64,000 nt of DNA from Gillisia hiemivivida (lineage in GTDB: Bacteria; Bacteroidota; Bacteroidia; Flavobacteriales; Flavobacteriaceae). The stretch lies in contig NZ_VORY01000006.1 of assembly GCF_007997295.1 (NCBI RefSeq), positions 62,001 through 126,000 of the forward strand. The letters are read 5' to 3'. Positions 52,087 through 59,948 of this stretch are shown here, piece after piece. The notes below the pieces were generated by a model. The model saw only the letters and a program-made list of their open reading frames with translations, had not been told where the DNA came from and made no database searches. Each line of letters opens with the position of its first letter. Within the stretch, counting starts at the first letter, position 1. A program made the position numbers and the translations under genes.

Positions 52087-53014
52087 ATGTCAGGAAATTC
52101 TAAGATAGCTATCTAAGGTGCAATAGGCGCAAATATATTAATTGCAATTGGGAAATTTTTTGCTGCTTTCTTTACCGGAAGTTCAGCAATGCTTGCCGAA
52201 GGAATCTACTCTTTAGTTGATAGATACCGGTAATGGATTATTACTCCTATTAGGGATAAAACGCTCAAAACAAGAACCAGATGAAATGCACCCTTTTGGA
52301 TATGGCTTAGATGTCTATTTCTGGAGTTTTGTAGTGAGTATTCTCATTTTCGCTTTAGGGGGCGGATTTGCAATTTATGAAGGAATCCATGCGCTTCAAG
52401 ATCCGCATATTATAGAAAATCCTACCTGGAACTATGCCGTTCTTATTGCCGCTTTAATATTTGAAGGTACCGCTCTTTATTTAGCTTTAAAGACCTTCAA
52501 CAAGTCTAGAGCTTCATCTGGAAACTTAATGAAGAATATAGTACAAAGTAAAGACGCCGCCACATTTGCGGTAATTATTGAAGATACTGCAGCAATTATA
52601 GGTTTAAGTATCGCTTTATTAGGCGTATTTCTATCTCAACAACTGCAAAACCCCTATCTAGATGGAGCTACTTCAGTTTCAATTGGAGTTTTATTGCTGG
52701 TGGTTGCTACATTCTTGGCGAAAGAAAGCAAGGGCTTGCTACTAGGAGAAAGCGCCAGTCCAAAAGTAATTGCTTCCGTAGAAAAGATCATGAAAGAGCA
52801 TCCAAGTGTAAAAGATTGGGCACTACCACAAACGATGCATTTTGGGCCAGAGAGTATTCTTTTGGTTATCGAAATAGATCTAATAGATTCTATGGAATTG
52901 ATGGAAGCAGAAAACACTATGGTTAAAATTCGGGCTGAGATACAACGCCAAGAACCTACCATTACAAAAGTATTTATCCAATCTTCCCATAACCTGCACC
53001 CTAAGCTTTCTTAA
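52087..53014 (+). pseudogene. Cation-efflux (CDF) transporter gene, nonsense codon plus frameshift
   Basis: ATG 52087 begins MSGNSKIAI, then TAA at 52114, then in frame GAIGANILIAIGKFFAAFFT and AMLAEGIYSLVD. A tandem GATAGATA at 52219-52226, against an expected single GATA, adds four bases. The rest follows in another frame: TGNGLLLLLGIKRSKQ, HPFGYGLDVYFWSF, then about 240 residues with IEDTAAIIGLSIALLG and DGATSVSIGVLLL. These are the helices and metal-site segments of a CDF zinc/cation exporter (HPFGYG; E-D in helix 5). The 3' part alone could not make a full transporter. Confidence 0.87.
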
Positions 53015-53038
53015 GTGTATTTTAAACTGAGGATCTTG

Positions 53039-53055
53039 ATGATAAAAACTATCAT
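53039..53055. promoter_or_regulatory. Perfect palindrome upstream of hpf
   Basis: ATGATA-AAAAC-TATCAT, perfect six-base arms, 90 bp before the hpf start. It could be an operator of a dimeric regulator. No regulator is identified. Confidence 0.35.
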
Positions 53056-53144
53056 AAATCTTTGCTAATTCTAGGCTGCTGGCTTGTTTAAGTTTAGGAA
53101 AATGGGTTTCTTAGGAGTAATTATTAACTGTAAAAAACAACAAT

Positions 53145-53444
53145 ATGGAAGCTATATTTCAATTTGTTCAACTAACTAAAAGTGAGCGTTTAGAAGAATT
53201 AACTCAGAAAAAACTAGATAAATTAGAAAATAAATATGATTGGATAATCCGTGCAGATGTATTCTTTAAGAAACAAGACGGAATGGAGCCTAAAGGATTT
53301 ATTTGCAATATAAAAATAAGTGTTCCCGGACCACTGGTTTATGCGGAATCTAATGAAACATCATTTGAAGCAGCTATGGCTGAAACGGTAAGTGATCTAG
53401 ATAGACAACTTTCTAAGCGCAAAGCACAAATGAATACGCATTAA
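53145..53444 (+). CDS. hpf: Ribosome hibernation-promoting factor (short HPF/RaiA)
   Basis: This 99-residue protein of the short HPF type binds the 30S subunit in stationary phase or stress and blocks tRNA and mRNA sites. Features are QFVQLTKSERLEELTQKKLDKLENKYDWIIRADV (helix then strand), NIKISVPGPLVYAESNETSFEAA and DLDRQLSKRKAQ with the basic C-terminal helix. No long C-terminal dimerisation domain is present. It is followed by a strong terminator and preceded by a palindrome, so it is a small stress-regulated unit. Confidence 0.9.
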   Translation: MEAIFQFVQLTKSERLEELTQKKLDKLENKYDWIIRADVFFKKQDGMEPKGFICNIKISVPGPLVYAESNETSFEAAMAETVSDLDRQLSKRKAQMNTH

Positions 53445-53462
53445 TTCCTTAGAGAATTTTTT

Positions 53463-53498
53463 AAAAGGTCTGAAGTTTAATTATTTCAGACCTTTTTT
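53463..53498. terminator. Bidirectional rho-independent terminator
   Basis: AAAAGGTCTGAA pairs perfectly with TTCAGACCTTTT. A T-run lies on the plus side and an A-run on the minus side, so it can serve both hpf and the convergent FNT gene. Confidence 0.88.
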
Positions 53499-53515
53499 AG
53501 CTTTAACTTTTTAAT

Positions 53516-54376
53516 CTAATCTACACTATATACAAAGGCACGATATTTTAATAATGCAACAAACACAACTCCACCAATTGCATTTCCTAATAATGCGACA
53601 CTTTCAAATACCATATAATCTGAGATTGTGATTTTTGGTGAACTTAAAAGTCCAGCAAAAACTTCAACATTGCCAACAATACTGTGATGTAAACTCGTAA
53701 AGGCCATAATTCCAGTAATCATAATGATTAATAGTATTCTACTTACAGTTTCTTGCGCCGAAGATAGCATCCATGAAAGTAAGCCCATTAACCATCCCGC
53801 CAATACTGCACTAACCAATATTACTTGAGGTGAAAATGAAGTAACGTGACTGGCAATTTTTTCGACCGCAAGTAGGTTAAAAATACCTAAAGCAGGACCA
53901 ATCCAAATTAATAGGGCAGATATTACCCAGCCTCCAACGAGATTTCCTAAAATCACCAATCCCCATAATTTTAGCAGATTTGTGATAGATTGCTTATTAT
54001 TTAAAACCGGCAAGCTCAACAAGGAGGTTTGCTCTGTAAAGAGTAAAGATCTTCCTAAAATAACCAATATGAATCCTGCAGGATATACAAAGGTCATTAG
54101 TTTAAATATGGTGTCTTCGGCAACCTTACCACTAAAATAAGTATACACAGTACACATCAGTAAAAAACTAAAACCAATCTCTAGTCCTGCAGTAAAAGAA
54201 GATAATGCTATAAAACCGGGACTGCTACCAAAAACAGCCTTCCCTTCTTCCAACTGATCATTTAAAATCTCTCCATGTTCGCTTGCTTTGTTTTCATCTC
54301 CAGTATCTTCATGTTCTTTTAATTCAGAGTCAATATTTTTTTGTTTCTGTTCTTTATTTTTTTCTTCTTTTTCCAT
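53516..54376 (-). CDS. Formate/nitrite transporter (FNT) family channel
   Basis: This 286-residue protein has a charged N-terminal arm (about 1-45, KEEKNKEQKQKNIDSELKEH), then six predicted helices with the FNT pattern. SSFTAGLEIGFSFLLMCTVY (helix 1), PAGFILVILGRSLLFTEQT (helix 2 and the omega-loop LFTEQT), and TSLHHSIVGNVEVFAGLL (helix 5 with the His channel residue) are recognisable. GNAIGGVVFVALLKYRA closes the protein. It is a pentameric passive channel for small anions such as formate, nitrite or hydrosulfide; the specificity is not readable. The long acidic/basic N-terminal arm is unusual. Confidence 0.87.
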   Translation of the reverse strand: MEKEEKNKEQKQKNIDSELKEHEDTGDENKASEHGEILNDQLEEGKAVFGSSPGFIALSSFTAGLEIGFSFLLMCTVYTYFSGKVAEDTIFKLMTFVYPAGFILVILGRSLLFTEQTSLLSLPVLNNKQSITNLLKLWGLVILGNLVGGWVISALLIWIGPALGIFNLLAVEKIASHVTSFSPQVILVSAVLAGWLMGLLSWMLSSAQETVSRILLIIMITGIMAFTSLHHSIVGNVEVFAGLLSSPKITISDYMVFESVALLGNAIGGVVFVALLKYRAFVYSVD

Positions 54377-54448
54377 ATTTACTTAAAGGATTTATTCTTT
54401 CCTTTCTCAAGTGATTCCCTTATGTAACTGGTTTTTTTTATAATATAT

Positions 54449-55075
54449 CTAGGGAATCAACTTTTCTAATTCCTGTCTGTTCAAAGATTTCCCATAGATT
54501 TTTTGATCTGGATCCATTATCTTAGTTTTAGTTAGATCTCCTACATACACTGCATCGAAACCAATATCTTCAATCAATTTCCTGGTAATCTCTTTGCTTT
54601 CCTGATCTTGTGCGGCATAAGGTACTGCCAGTTTATCGGTTTCTTTAAAGGCTCTATTCTTTAAATGATCTGCATGGATAGTATTAAATGCTTTTGAAGT
54701 CTTAGCAGTATTAAATTTCATGGCAGTATATTCAGATGCATTTCTATTAGAGTCTTTTACTTCCTGGGCCATTTCTCCATCTCTTTCCGGATAAGGATTG
54801 GTAGCATCTATAATTACTTTTCCACCATATTCCCCAGCATATAATTCAGATAATCTATCTATGGCCTTATATGGAACTGCCAACAAATACACATCTGCAT
54901 TTTCTTCAAATGCCTTTTCGATACTTACGGCTTTAGAATTTCCGCCAGCTTCTCTTACAATATCATTTAATTCCTCTGGATGTCTGGAGCTGAACAAAAC
55001 TTCATGCCCTGCTTTGGCCCAATGCTTACCAAGATTCCCACCAATATTTCCACTTCCTATGACTCCTATTTTCAT
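54449..55075 (-). CDS. F420-oxidoreductase-like NAD(P)-binding protein
   Basis: This 208-residue protein starts MKIGVIGSGNIGGNLGKHWA with GxGxxG (7-12). Then follow VLFSSRHPEELNDIV, VYLLAVPYKAI, VIIDATNPYPERDGEMAQE, and a conserved late GFDAVYVGDLTKTKIMDP. This is the NADPH-dependent F420-reductase family, but flavobacteria do not make F420, so it probably reduces another substrate with NADPH. A 72-bp gap precedes the FNT gene on the same strand; common transcription is possible. Confidence 0.82.
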   Translation of the reverse strand: MKIGVIGSGNIGGNLGKHWAKAGHEVLFSSRHPEELNDIVREAGGNSKAVSIEKAFEENADVYLLAVPYKAIDRLSELYAGEYGGKVIIDATNPYPERDGEMAQEVKDSNRNASEYTAMKFNTAKTSKAFNTIHADHLKNRAFKETDKLAVPYAAQDQESKEITRKLIEDIGFDAVYVGDLTKTKIMDPDQKIYGKSLNRQELEKLIP

Positions 55076-55104
55076 GATTTTACTTTTTTTGATTAGTTAT
55101 TTCT

Positions 55105-55320
55105 TTAATCCCTCCTTGAGGGTTTAATTCCCCGTCCCGAACTATCGGGATACCTCGAATTTTGAAAAGTATTTCCCTCCCGAACCAACGGGACATACCT
55201 CGTGGGCTTCTTGCCCCGAGGTTCTTGAATCCCTCCTTGAGGCTCTGAATATAATTTACAAAGTATTATTCTCCAGAGCCATAGGGACCTACATCTAGTG
55301 GACTTAGCCCGAGCTTATTG
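55105..55320 (+). repeat. Family B repeat, copy 6 with degenerate tail
   Basis: 55105-55230 is a full unit including the CCCGAACTATCGGG hairpin variant shared with 10616. From 55229 a second, strongly diverged copy follows (CCCTCCTTGAGG to CCGAGCTTATTGAT). It fills the gap between the aconitase and F420-reductase-like genes. Confidence 0.8.
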
Positions 55321-55322
55321 AT

Positions 55323-57308
55323 CTATTTATGCAAATCTTTTTCTTCAAGTTTCTCCTTAAACTCATTAATAATTCCACCTTTCAGTAAAATGCTTATTTG
55401 TCTATCACTTAAGCTATGTTTGCTAGGGATTTCTAGAAACTCGCCATTTTTTTTCTTGATGATCACCGAAATTTCTTTTCTTTCGGAAACATTGCTTGGC
55501 AGATTTTTAAAGGAAACCATGTCTCCTTGTTCTATTTTATCATAATCGGCTATGTCTATAAATTCTAAAGGCAGAATACCAAAATTCACCAAGTTTTGCC
55601 ATGCGATCCTAGCATAGCTTTTAGCCAAAACTGCTACTTGACCTAAAAACTTAGGGGCTAAGGCTGCATGTTCCCGACTAGATCCTTGGGCATAATTTTC
55701 TTTTGCCACAACTATATGTCCCCCATGATCATTTTTGGCCTTCATCGCACGATCATAAAAAGTATCATCTATCACGGTAAATGAATACTTACTGATCTCT
55801 GGTAAATTACTTCTAAAAGGCAATACCTCTGCTCCTGCTTTCAAAATTTCATCTGTAGAGACATTGTCTCCCATTTTTAAAAGTACGGGAACGTTATAAT
55901 TTTCTTGTAACTTTTCTATGTTAGGCAAACTTTTAATATTTGGACCTTTTATTAGATCTATATGAGACCCATCTTCCAAAGGAGCTACCAACATCTCTTT
56001 ACTTATAATTTCCATTTCTGGTTGAACATATTTTGGATAACTCATTTTATACAACTTTTCCAGATCCCGAGGGTCCGTGATCTCACCAGTTAATGCTGAA
56101 GCTGCTGCGGTTTCTGGACTACATAAATGCACCATATCGTCTTCTGTTCCAGATCTACTAGGGAAATTTCTAGGCATCGTTCTCAGGCTAATGGTATCTG
56201 ATGCTGGGGCTTGTCCCATTCCAATACATCCCATACATCCAGATTGATGAAATCTAGCTCCTGCTTTAATTAGATTTCCAAAAGCTTTGTTATCTATCAT
56301 ATTCTGGATGGTCTGTCTTGAAGTAGGATTCACATCAAAAGAAACATCATTGTTCACCGATTTATCTTTTACAATGGCACCAGCCATCCAAAAATCTCGC
56401 AATCCAGGATTTGCAGAAGAACCTAGTACTACCTGACTAATTTTTTTTCCAGCCACTTCACTTACAGGAACTACATTTCCTGGGCTTGTTGGCAGCGCAA
56501 TTAAGGGTACAAGATCATCCAAAATTATTTCTTCGTGAAGATCATATTCACAACCCTCATCGGCTAAAAGTTCGCTCCAATCTTCTTCCCTATCTTGAGA
56601 CTTCAAAAATCGTTTGGTTTCATTATCACTAGGGAATACAGTGGTAGTTGCTCCTAATTCTGCTCCCATATTGGCAATTACATGCCTATCCATAGCGCTC
56701 AAATATTTTAAGCCTTCTCCATAATATTCTACTATTTTTCCTACTCCACCTTTTACATCGTGCCTACGTAACATTTCCAATATCACATCTTTGGCACTTA
56801 CCCAGTCTGGTAATTTTCCAGATAGTTTTACGCCCCAAACTTTAGGCATCTTCACAAAATAAGGTTTCCCTGCAATGGCTGCTGCAACATCTAAACCTCC
56901 CGTACCAATAGCCAACATTCCTAAAGATCCCGCAGCACAACTGTGACTGTCTGATCCTACCAATGTTTTTCCTGGTTTTCCAAAACGTTCCATGTGCACA
57001 GGATGACTCACCCCATTTCCCGGCCTGCTATACCACAATCCAAATCTTTGCGCAGCAGAGAGTAGGAATAAATGATCATCAGCATTTTTGAAATCTGTTT
57101 GTAAAAGATTGTGATCTACATATTGCACCGCAACTTCGGTCTTTGCTTTTTTAAGGCTCATAGCCTCCAACTCCAATTGTACTAAGGTTCCTGTTGCATC
57201 TTGCAGCAAGGCTTGGTCTATCTTAATTCCAATTTCTTTTCCTGGAATCATCTCACCTTCTAATAGATGCGATTTAATTAGTTTTTGAGTAACGTTTAGT
57301 TTTTGCAT
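55323..57308 (-). CDS. Aconitate hydratase (Aquifex-type short aconitase)
   Basis: This 661-residue [4Fe-4S] enzyme interconverts citrate and isocitrate. SDSHSCAAGSLGMLAIGTGGLD is the N-terminal substrate loop. Cluster ligands are in HQSGCMGCIGMGQAP (about 353-360), with further Cys in MVHLCSPETAAA (about 394). NYAQGSSREHAALAP (about 563-575) with the catalytic SSREHA motif marks the swivel domain. The length and these motifs match the short aconitase class (TIGR01342-like) rather than the 750-residue AcnA. Cytoplasmic TCA cycle or related. Monocistronic. Confidence 0.9.
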   Translation of the reverse strand: MQKLNVTQKLIKSHLLEGEMIPGKEIGIKIDQALLQDATGTLVQLELEAMSLKKAKTEVAVQYVDHNLLQTDFKNADDHLFLLSAAQRFGLWYSRPGNGVSHPVHMERFGKPGKTLVGSDSHSCAAGSLGMLAIGTGGLDVAAAIAGKPYFVKMPKVWGVKLSGKLPDWVSAKDVILEMLRRHDVKGGVGKIVEYYGEGLKYLSAMDRHVIANMGAELGATTTVFPSDNETKRFLKSQDREEDWSELLADEGCEYDLHEEIILDDLVPLIALPTSPGNVVPVSEVAGKKISQVVLGSSANPGLRDFWMAGAIVKDKSVNNDVSFDVNPTSRQTIQNMIDNKAFGNLIKAGARFHQSGCMGCIGMGQAPASDTISLRTMPRNFPSRSGTEDDMVHLCSPETAAASALTGEITDPRDLEKLYKMSYPKYVQPEMEIISKEMLVAPLEDGSHIDLIKGPNIKSLPNIEKLQENYNVPVLLKMGDNVSTDEILKAGAEVLPFRSNLPEISKYSFTVIDDTFYDRAMKAKNDHGGHIVVAKENYAQGSSREHAALAPKFLGQVAVLAKSYARIAWQNLVNFGILPLEFIDIADYDKIEQGDMVSFKNLPSNVSERKEISVIIKKKNGEFLEIPSKHSLSDRQISILLKGGIINEFKEKLEEKDLHK

Positions 57309-57350
57309 TTTTTTTTAATTTACATTTGAAAATATCAATTTTAGATGGAT

Positions 57351-57384
57351 TTTGCTCTCTGTTTAACAATATCTTATAGCTTTG
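57351..57384 (+). promoter_or_regulatory. Promoter with -33 TTTG and -7 TAGCTTTG
   Basis: TTTG (57351-57354) and TAGCTTTG (57377-57384) are 22 bp apart, within the Bacteroidota spacing. They lie about 60 bp before the following membrane protein start. Confidence 0.55.
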
Positions 57385-57442
57385 TATGCTCAATAATAGA
57401 AAATTAAGAAGTACAAGAAAAACATCTAAATCCTAGAACGGT

Positions 57443-58009
57443 ATGAATATTATTGTAAAACGAGCTATTGCTGGAGGCGCGGTTTCCGCAATTATAATGG
57501 GAATTGGAACTTATATTTTGGGGGAAGTTTCAGGATATCAAGCTAAAGAATTGCTTTCCACTTCATTGTCAGGAGTTAATATGCTTTGTAATACGGTGAT
57601 CTTAGGATCTTCTACTATTCTGGCACTAATGTTACCCTTGATTAGCTTAAGTACAGGTTCAAATTCTAGACTTACTAAAGTGCATTATAGCCACGTCTTA
57701 ACTATTGCAAAATTTGTTACAATTCTCATTATCGCCTCGGTAATTACCTTTTTAATGTTGAATTTACCCATTACAGAAAGTGAAGAAGTTCCTAGCTCTT
57801 GGTTTACTATAATATATTATATAAGTCTAGCAATGGCTGCAATCTTAGGTGGAGGATTTGTAGCTATAGTAACTATGCTTTACGAAACAATTTCTAATAT
57901 AATATTAATTGTTGGCTTTGGTGTAAAAGACCATCCTATGGTAGAAAAAGCTGAAGAAGAGGCAGAAGAGGCTAAAGAAGAAGCCAAGGAAAACACAGAG
58001 GAACAATAA
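57443..58009 (+). CDS. Hypothetical membrane protein with acidic coiled tail
   Basis: This 188-residue protein has four predicted helices (about 7-27, 44-66, 88-112, 125-158). It begins with a basic NIIVKRAIAGGAVSAII and ends with a highly charged EKAEEEAEEAKEEAKENTEE, an amphipathic helix. No family was recognised. The tail should be cytoplasmic. A credible promoter stands ahead, and it is monocistronic. It may be an envelope-stress or mechanosensing type protein, but that is only a guess. Confidence 0.65.
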   Translation: MNIIVKRAIAGGAVSAIIMGIGTYILGEVSGYQAKELLSTSLSGVNMLCNTVILGSSTILALMLPLISLSTGSNSRLTKVHYSHVLTIAKFVTILIIASVITFLMLNLPITESEEVPSSWFTIIYYISLAMAAILGGGFVAIVTMLYETISNIILIVGFGVKDHPMVEKAEEEAEEAKEEAKENTEEQ

Positions 58010-58196
58010 AGTCTAAATTAGGGAAAAATAGTGCTTAGAAGTATAAAACACCAAGCATGAAAATAAAAAAGACTACTCGAGAAATAATTTTCAGAAACAT
58101 TTACCGGAACTTTAATTTTTCAAAAATAGGAAAACTAAAATTGTGATTAATGCGAAATTATTTAGGGAATAGTCCTTTTTATATTTTTTTTTCAGT

Positions 58197-58919
58197 CTAA
58201 GCCTGCATTCTACTAAGTTTATTTAAAATATCTGTTTGATCTCCATCTTCTAAGTTGAAACCTGGTTTCCCATGTAAAGGAAAAAGATAACTGAATGATT
58301 CTTCAAAGGCTCCCCAACTTTCGGCCAGTCCAAATTCAGAATTTTTACTTTCCATCGTTGGTCTGGAAAAGGTGTTTAAGTCTTCAGAATAACCAGAACC
58401 TACGGCATCTTCCCCTGTAAATAACATTCCGTCATTAATATCAGAATAGATTAAGATAGATCCGCCACCATTACCAGGTAAGTCGTAGATTTTTAATCCG
58501 AAATGTTTGGTTATCTCCTGCTTGCCAGTAATATCCTTTAAACTATAATCATCCTTAATCGAATTTCTTGGGTGGGCAAAGATGGGTGCTTCTCCAGCAT
58601 CTTTAGATAATGTTTTTAGATCCGAATATGCATTTTTATAAACCGAAGAATTACTAAGAATAATTCCTTTTATAGTATATCCATCTGTTACAAGTTGCTT
58701 TACAGCTTTAAGAGTTTCTTTTTCTACGACATCTATTAAAAGGATATCTTTTCTATTAATATGCCTAATTGCATATCCTTGATTAAATCCGTTCTCTTGT
58801 TCGCTTCCTTTAATTATAAAAGTATCGGGAATCAACTTTAAAAATTTCCCAATAGCTCCTTGTTCAATAAATTCGGCTGTTTGGCTATGTAAAATTTCCA
58901 TTTTATCTACTTTCTTCAT
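58197..58919 (-). CDS. Metallo-beta-lactamase-like protein lacking the HxHxDH motif
   Basis: The start is at ATG 58919 (MKKVDKMEILHSQTAEFIEQ), 240 residues. The layout follows the MBL fold: LLIDVVEKETLKAVKQL (strand and helix), IKGIILSNSSVYKNAYSDL where HxHxDH should be, GMLFTGEDAVGSG (GxD-type loop) and LFPLHGKPGF as the late His loop. The main metal-binding motif is replaced by Asn/Ser, so hydrolase activity is doubtful. It lies downstream of the PPTase of the polyketide-type cluster with a gap of 84 bp and may belong to it. Confidence 0.6.
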   Translation of the reverse strand: MKKVDKMEILHSQTAEFIEQGAIGKFLKLIPDTFIIKGSEQENGFNQGYAIRHINRKDILLIDVVEKETLKAVKQLVTDGYTIKGIILSNSSVYKNAYSDLKTLSKDAGEAPIFAHPRNSIKDDYSLKDITGKQEITKHFGLKIYDLPGNGGGSILIYSDINDGMLFTGEDAVGSGYSEDLNTFSRPTMESKNSEFGLAESWGAFEESFSYLFPLHGKPGFNLEDGDQTDILNKLSRMQA

Positions 58920-59003
58920 AAGATATTTTGGTTTTAAATTATATTTAAAGTTACAAAAGGACTGCAACTAATGCCAACCCCTTTAGTATTGTTTAACGAG
59001 TAT

Positions 59004-59579
59004 TTAGGAGTTCATTAACGCGATTGCAAAAGCACTAAACCTACCGTGATGCGAAAGAGAAAATACCTGACTGGTATTTAGATTCCTACTGAACAACTGG
59101 GGGATGTTTTGTTTATTTTTTTGAATCCATAAGTTGGATTTCTGCTCTTTTAAAAGCAAGGAATATTCTGTAAATAATTTGTCTTTTAGAATATCTTCAT
59201 CTTGAAAAATTTTTATAGAAGTATTGATGTTCTTCTCCAAAGTAGCCGTACTGTGAATATTAGCTCTTGTAATTCTTGAAAAAGTAAAATAAGATTGATT
59301 ATTGGTCCTTACAATTCCTTGAAATTTATTTTTCTCTTCTGATATAATTTCACACTGAAAACTAAGCGGATTGTACTTTCTGGGTAAATCAAACTGGCGC
59401 TGATGTGCTTTGTATGTTGCTTCTTTCAAAGACCAGAATAGTTGAAGGGAAATTTCAGGCTTTTCGGAATCTAATATAGCGGTTTGCTCTGCTGAAGAAA
59501 ATAATTTATTCAAATACCGGGGACTCTTCCAATTTGGAGAGATTGGAATTTCAAGATCTATAATATCATTCCCAATCAA
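59004..59579 (-). CDS. 4'-phosphopantetheinyl transferase
   Basis: This 191-residue PPTase loads the phosphopantetheine arm on carrier proteins. MIGNDIIDLEI opens the protein with the Mg-binding Asp pair, and LFWSLKEATYKAHQR (about 48-62) carries the conserved WxxKEAxxK motif. It is small, single-domain and AcpS-like in length but follows the Sfp-type motif order. Its ATG overlaps the stop region of the carrier protein gene by 4 bp, so the two are translationally coupled and the carrier is its likely substrate. Confidence 0.88.
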   Translation of the reverse strand: MIGNDIIDLEIPISPNWKSPRYLNKLFSSAEQTAILDSEKPEISLQLFWSLKEATYKAHQRQFDLPRKYNPLSFQCEIISEEKNKFQGIVRTNNQSYFTFSRITRANIHSTATLEKNINTSIKIFQDEDILKDKLFTEYSLLLKEQKSNLWIQKNKQNIPQLFSRNLNTSQVFSLSHHGRFSAFAIALMNS

Positions 59580-59827
59580 TTCTCCAATTTAGTTAAGATA
59601 ATTCTCTTTGCATCTCCAGCAGTAAGCATCCCTTCCATAGAAGTGTTGTCTATCTCTATATTAAACTCGTCTTCTACATCAAGGATTACATCTACCAGAT
59701 TTGCTGAATTTATTTTGAGATCCGATATAAAGTCGGTGCTATCGCTAAAATCTTCCAGGCCTTCTTTGCGTTGAACATAAGGAGTAACGATTGCTTTTAT
59801 TTTTTCTAAAATTGTTTTATCGGTCAT
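59576..59827 (-). CDS. Acyl carrier protein
   Basis: This 83-residue ACP has a four-helix pattern. LKINSANLVDVILDVEDEF holds the attachment Ser at residue 41; the usual Asp-Ser-Leu is Asn-Ser-Ala here. FNIEIDNTSMEGMLTAGDAK is the recognition helix and loop. It is not the housekeeping acpP by context: it is flanked by a PPTase (overlap 4 bp) and, upstream, by a ketosynthase, both on the same strand. Confidence 0.85.
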   Translation of the reverse strand: MTDKTILEKIKAIVTPYVQRKEGLEDFSDSTDFISDLKINSANLVDVILDVEDEFNIEIDNTSMEGMLTAGDAKRIILTKLEN

Positions 59828-59948
59828 GGAGCTAATATAAAATGAATTGTATGTGACTAATTAAAAATACTCTTTTTAGTGATTTTTGAGATCAGAAAAA
59901 CTAAAAATTATAAAACAGTGACCTGAAACCTGAATCTTGAAACCAGAA

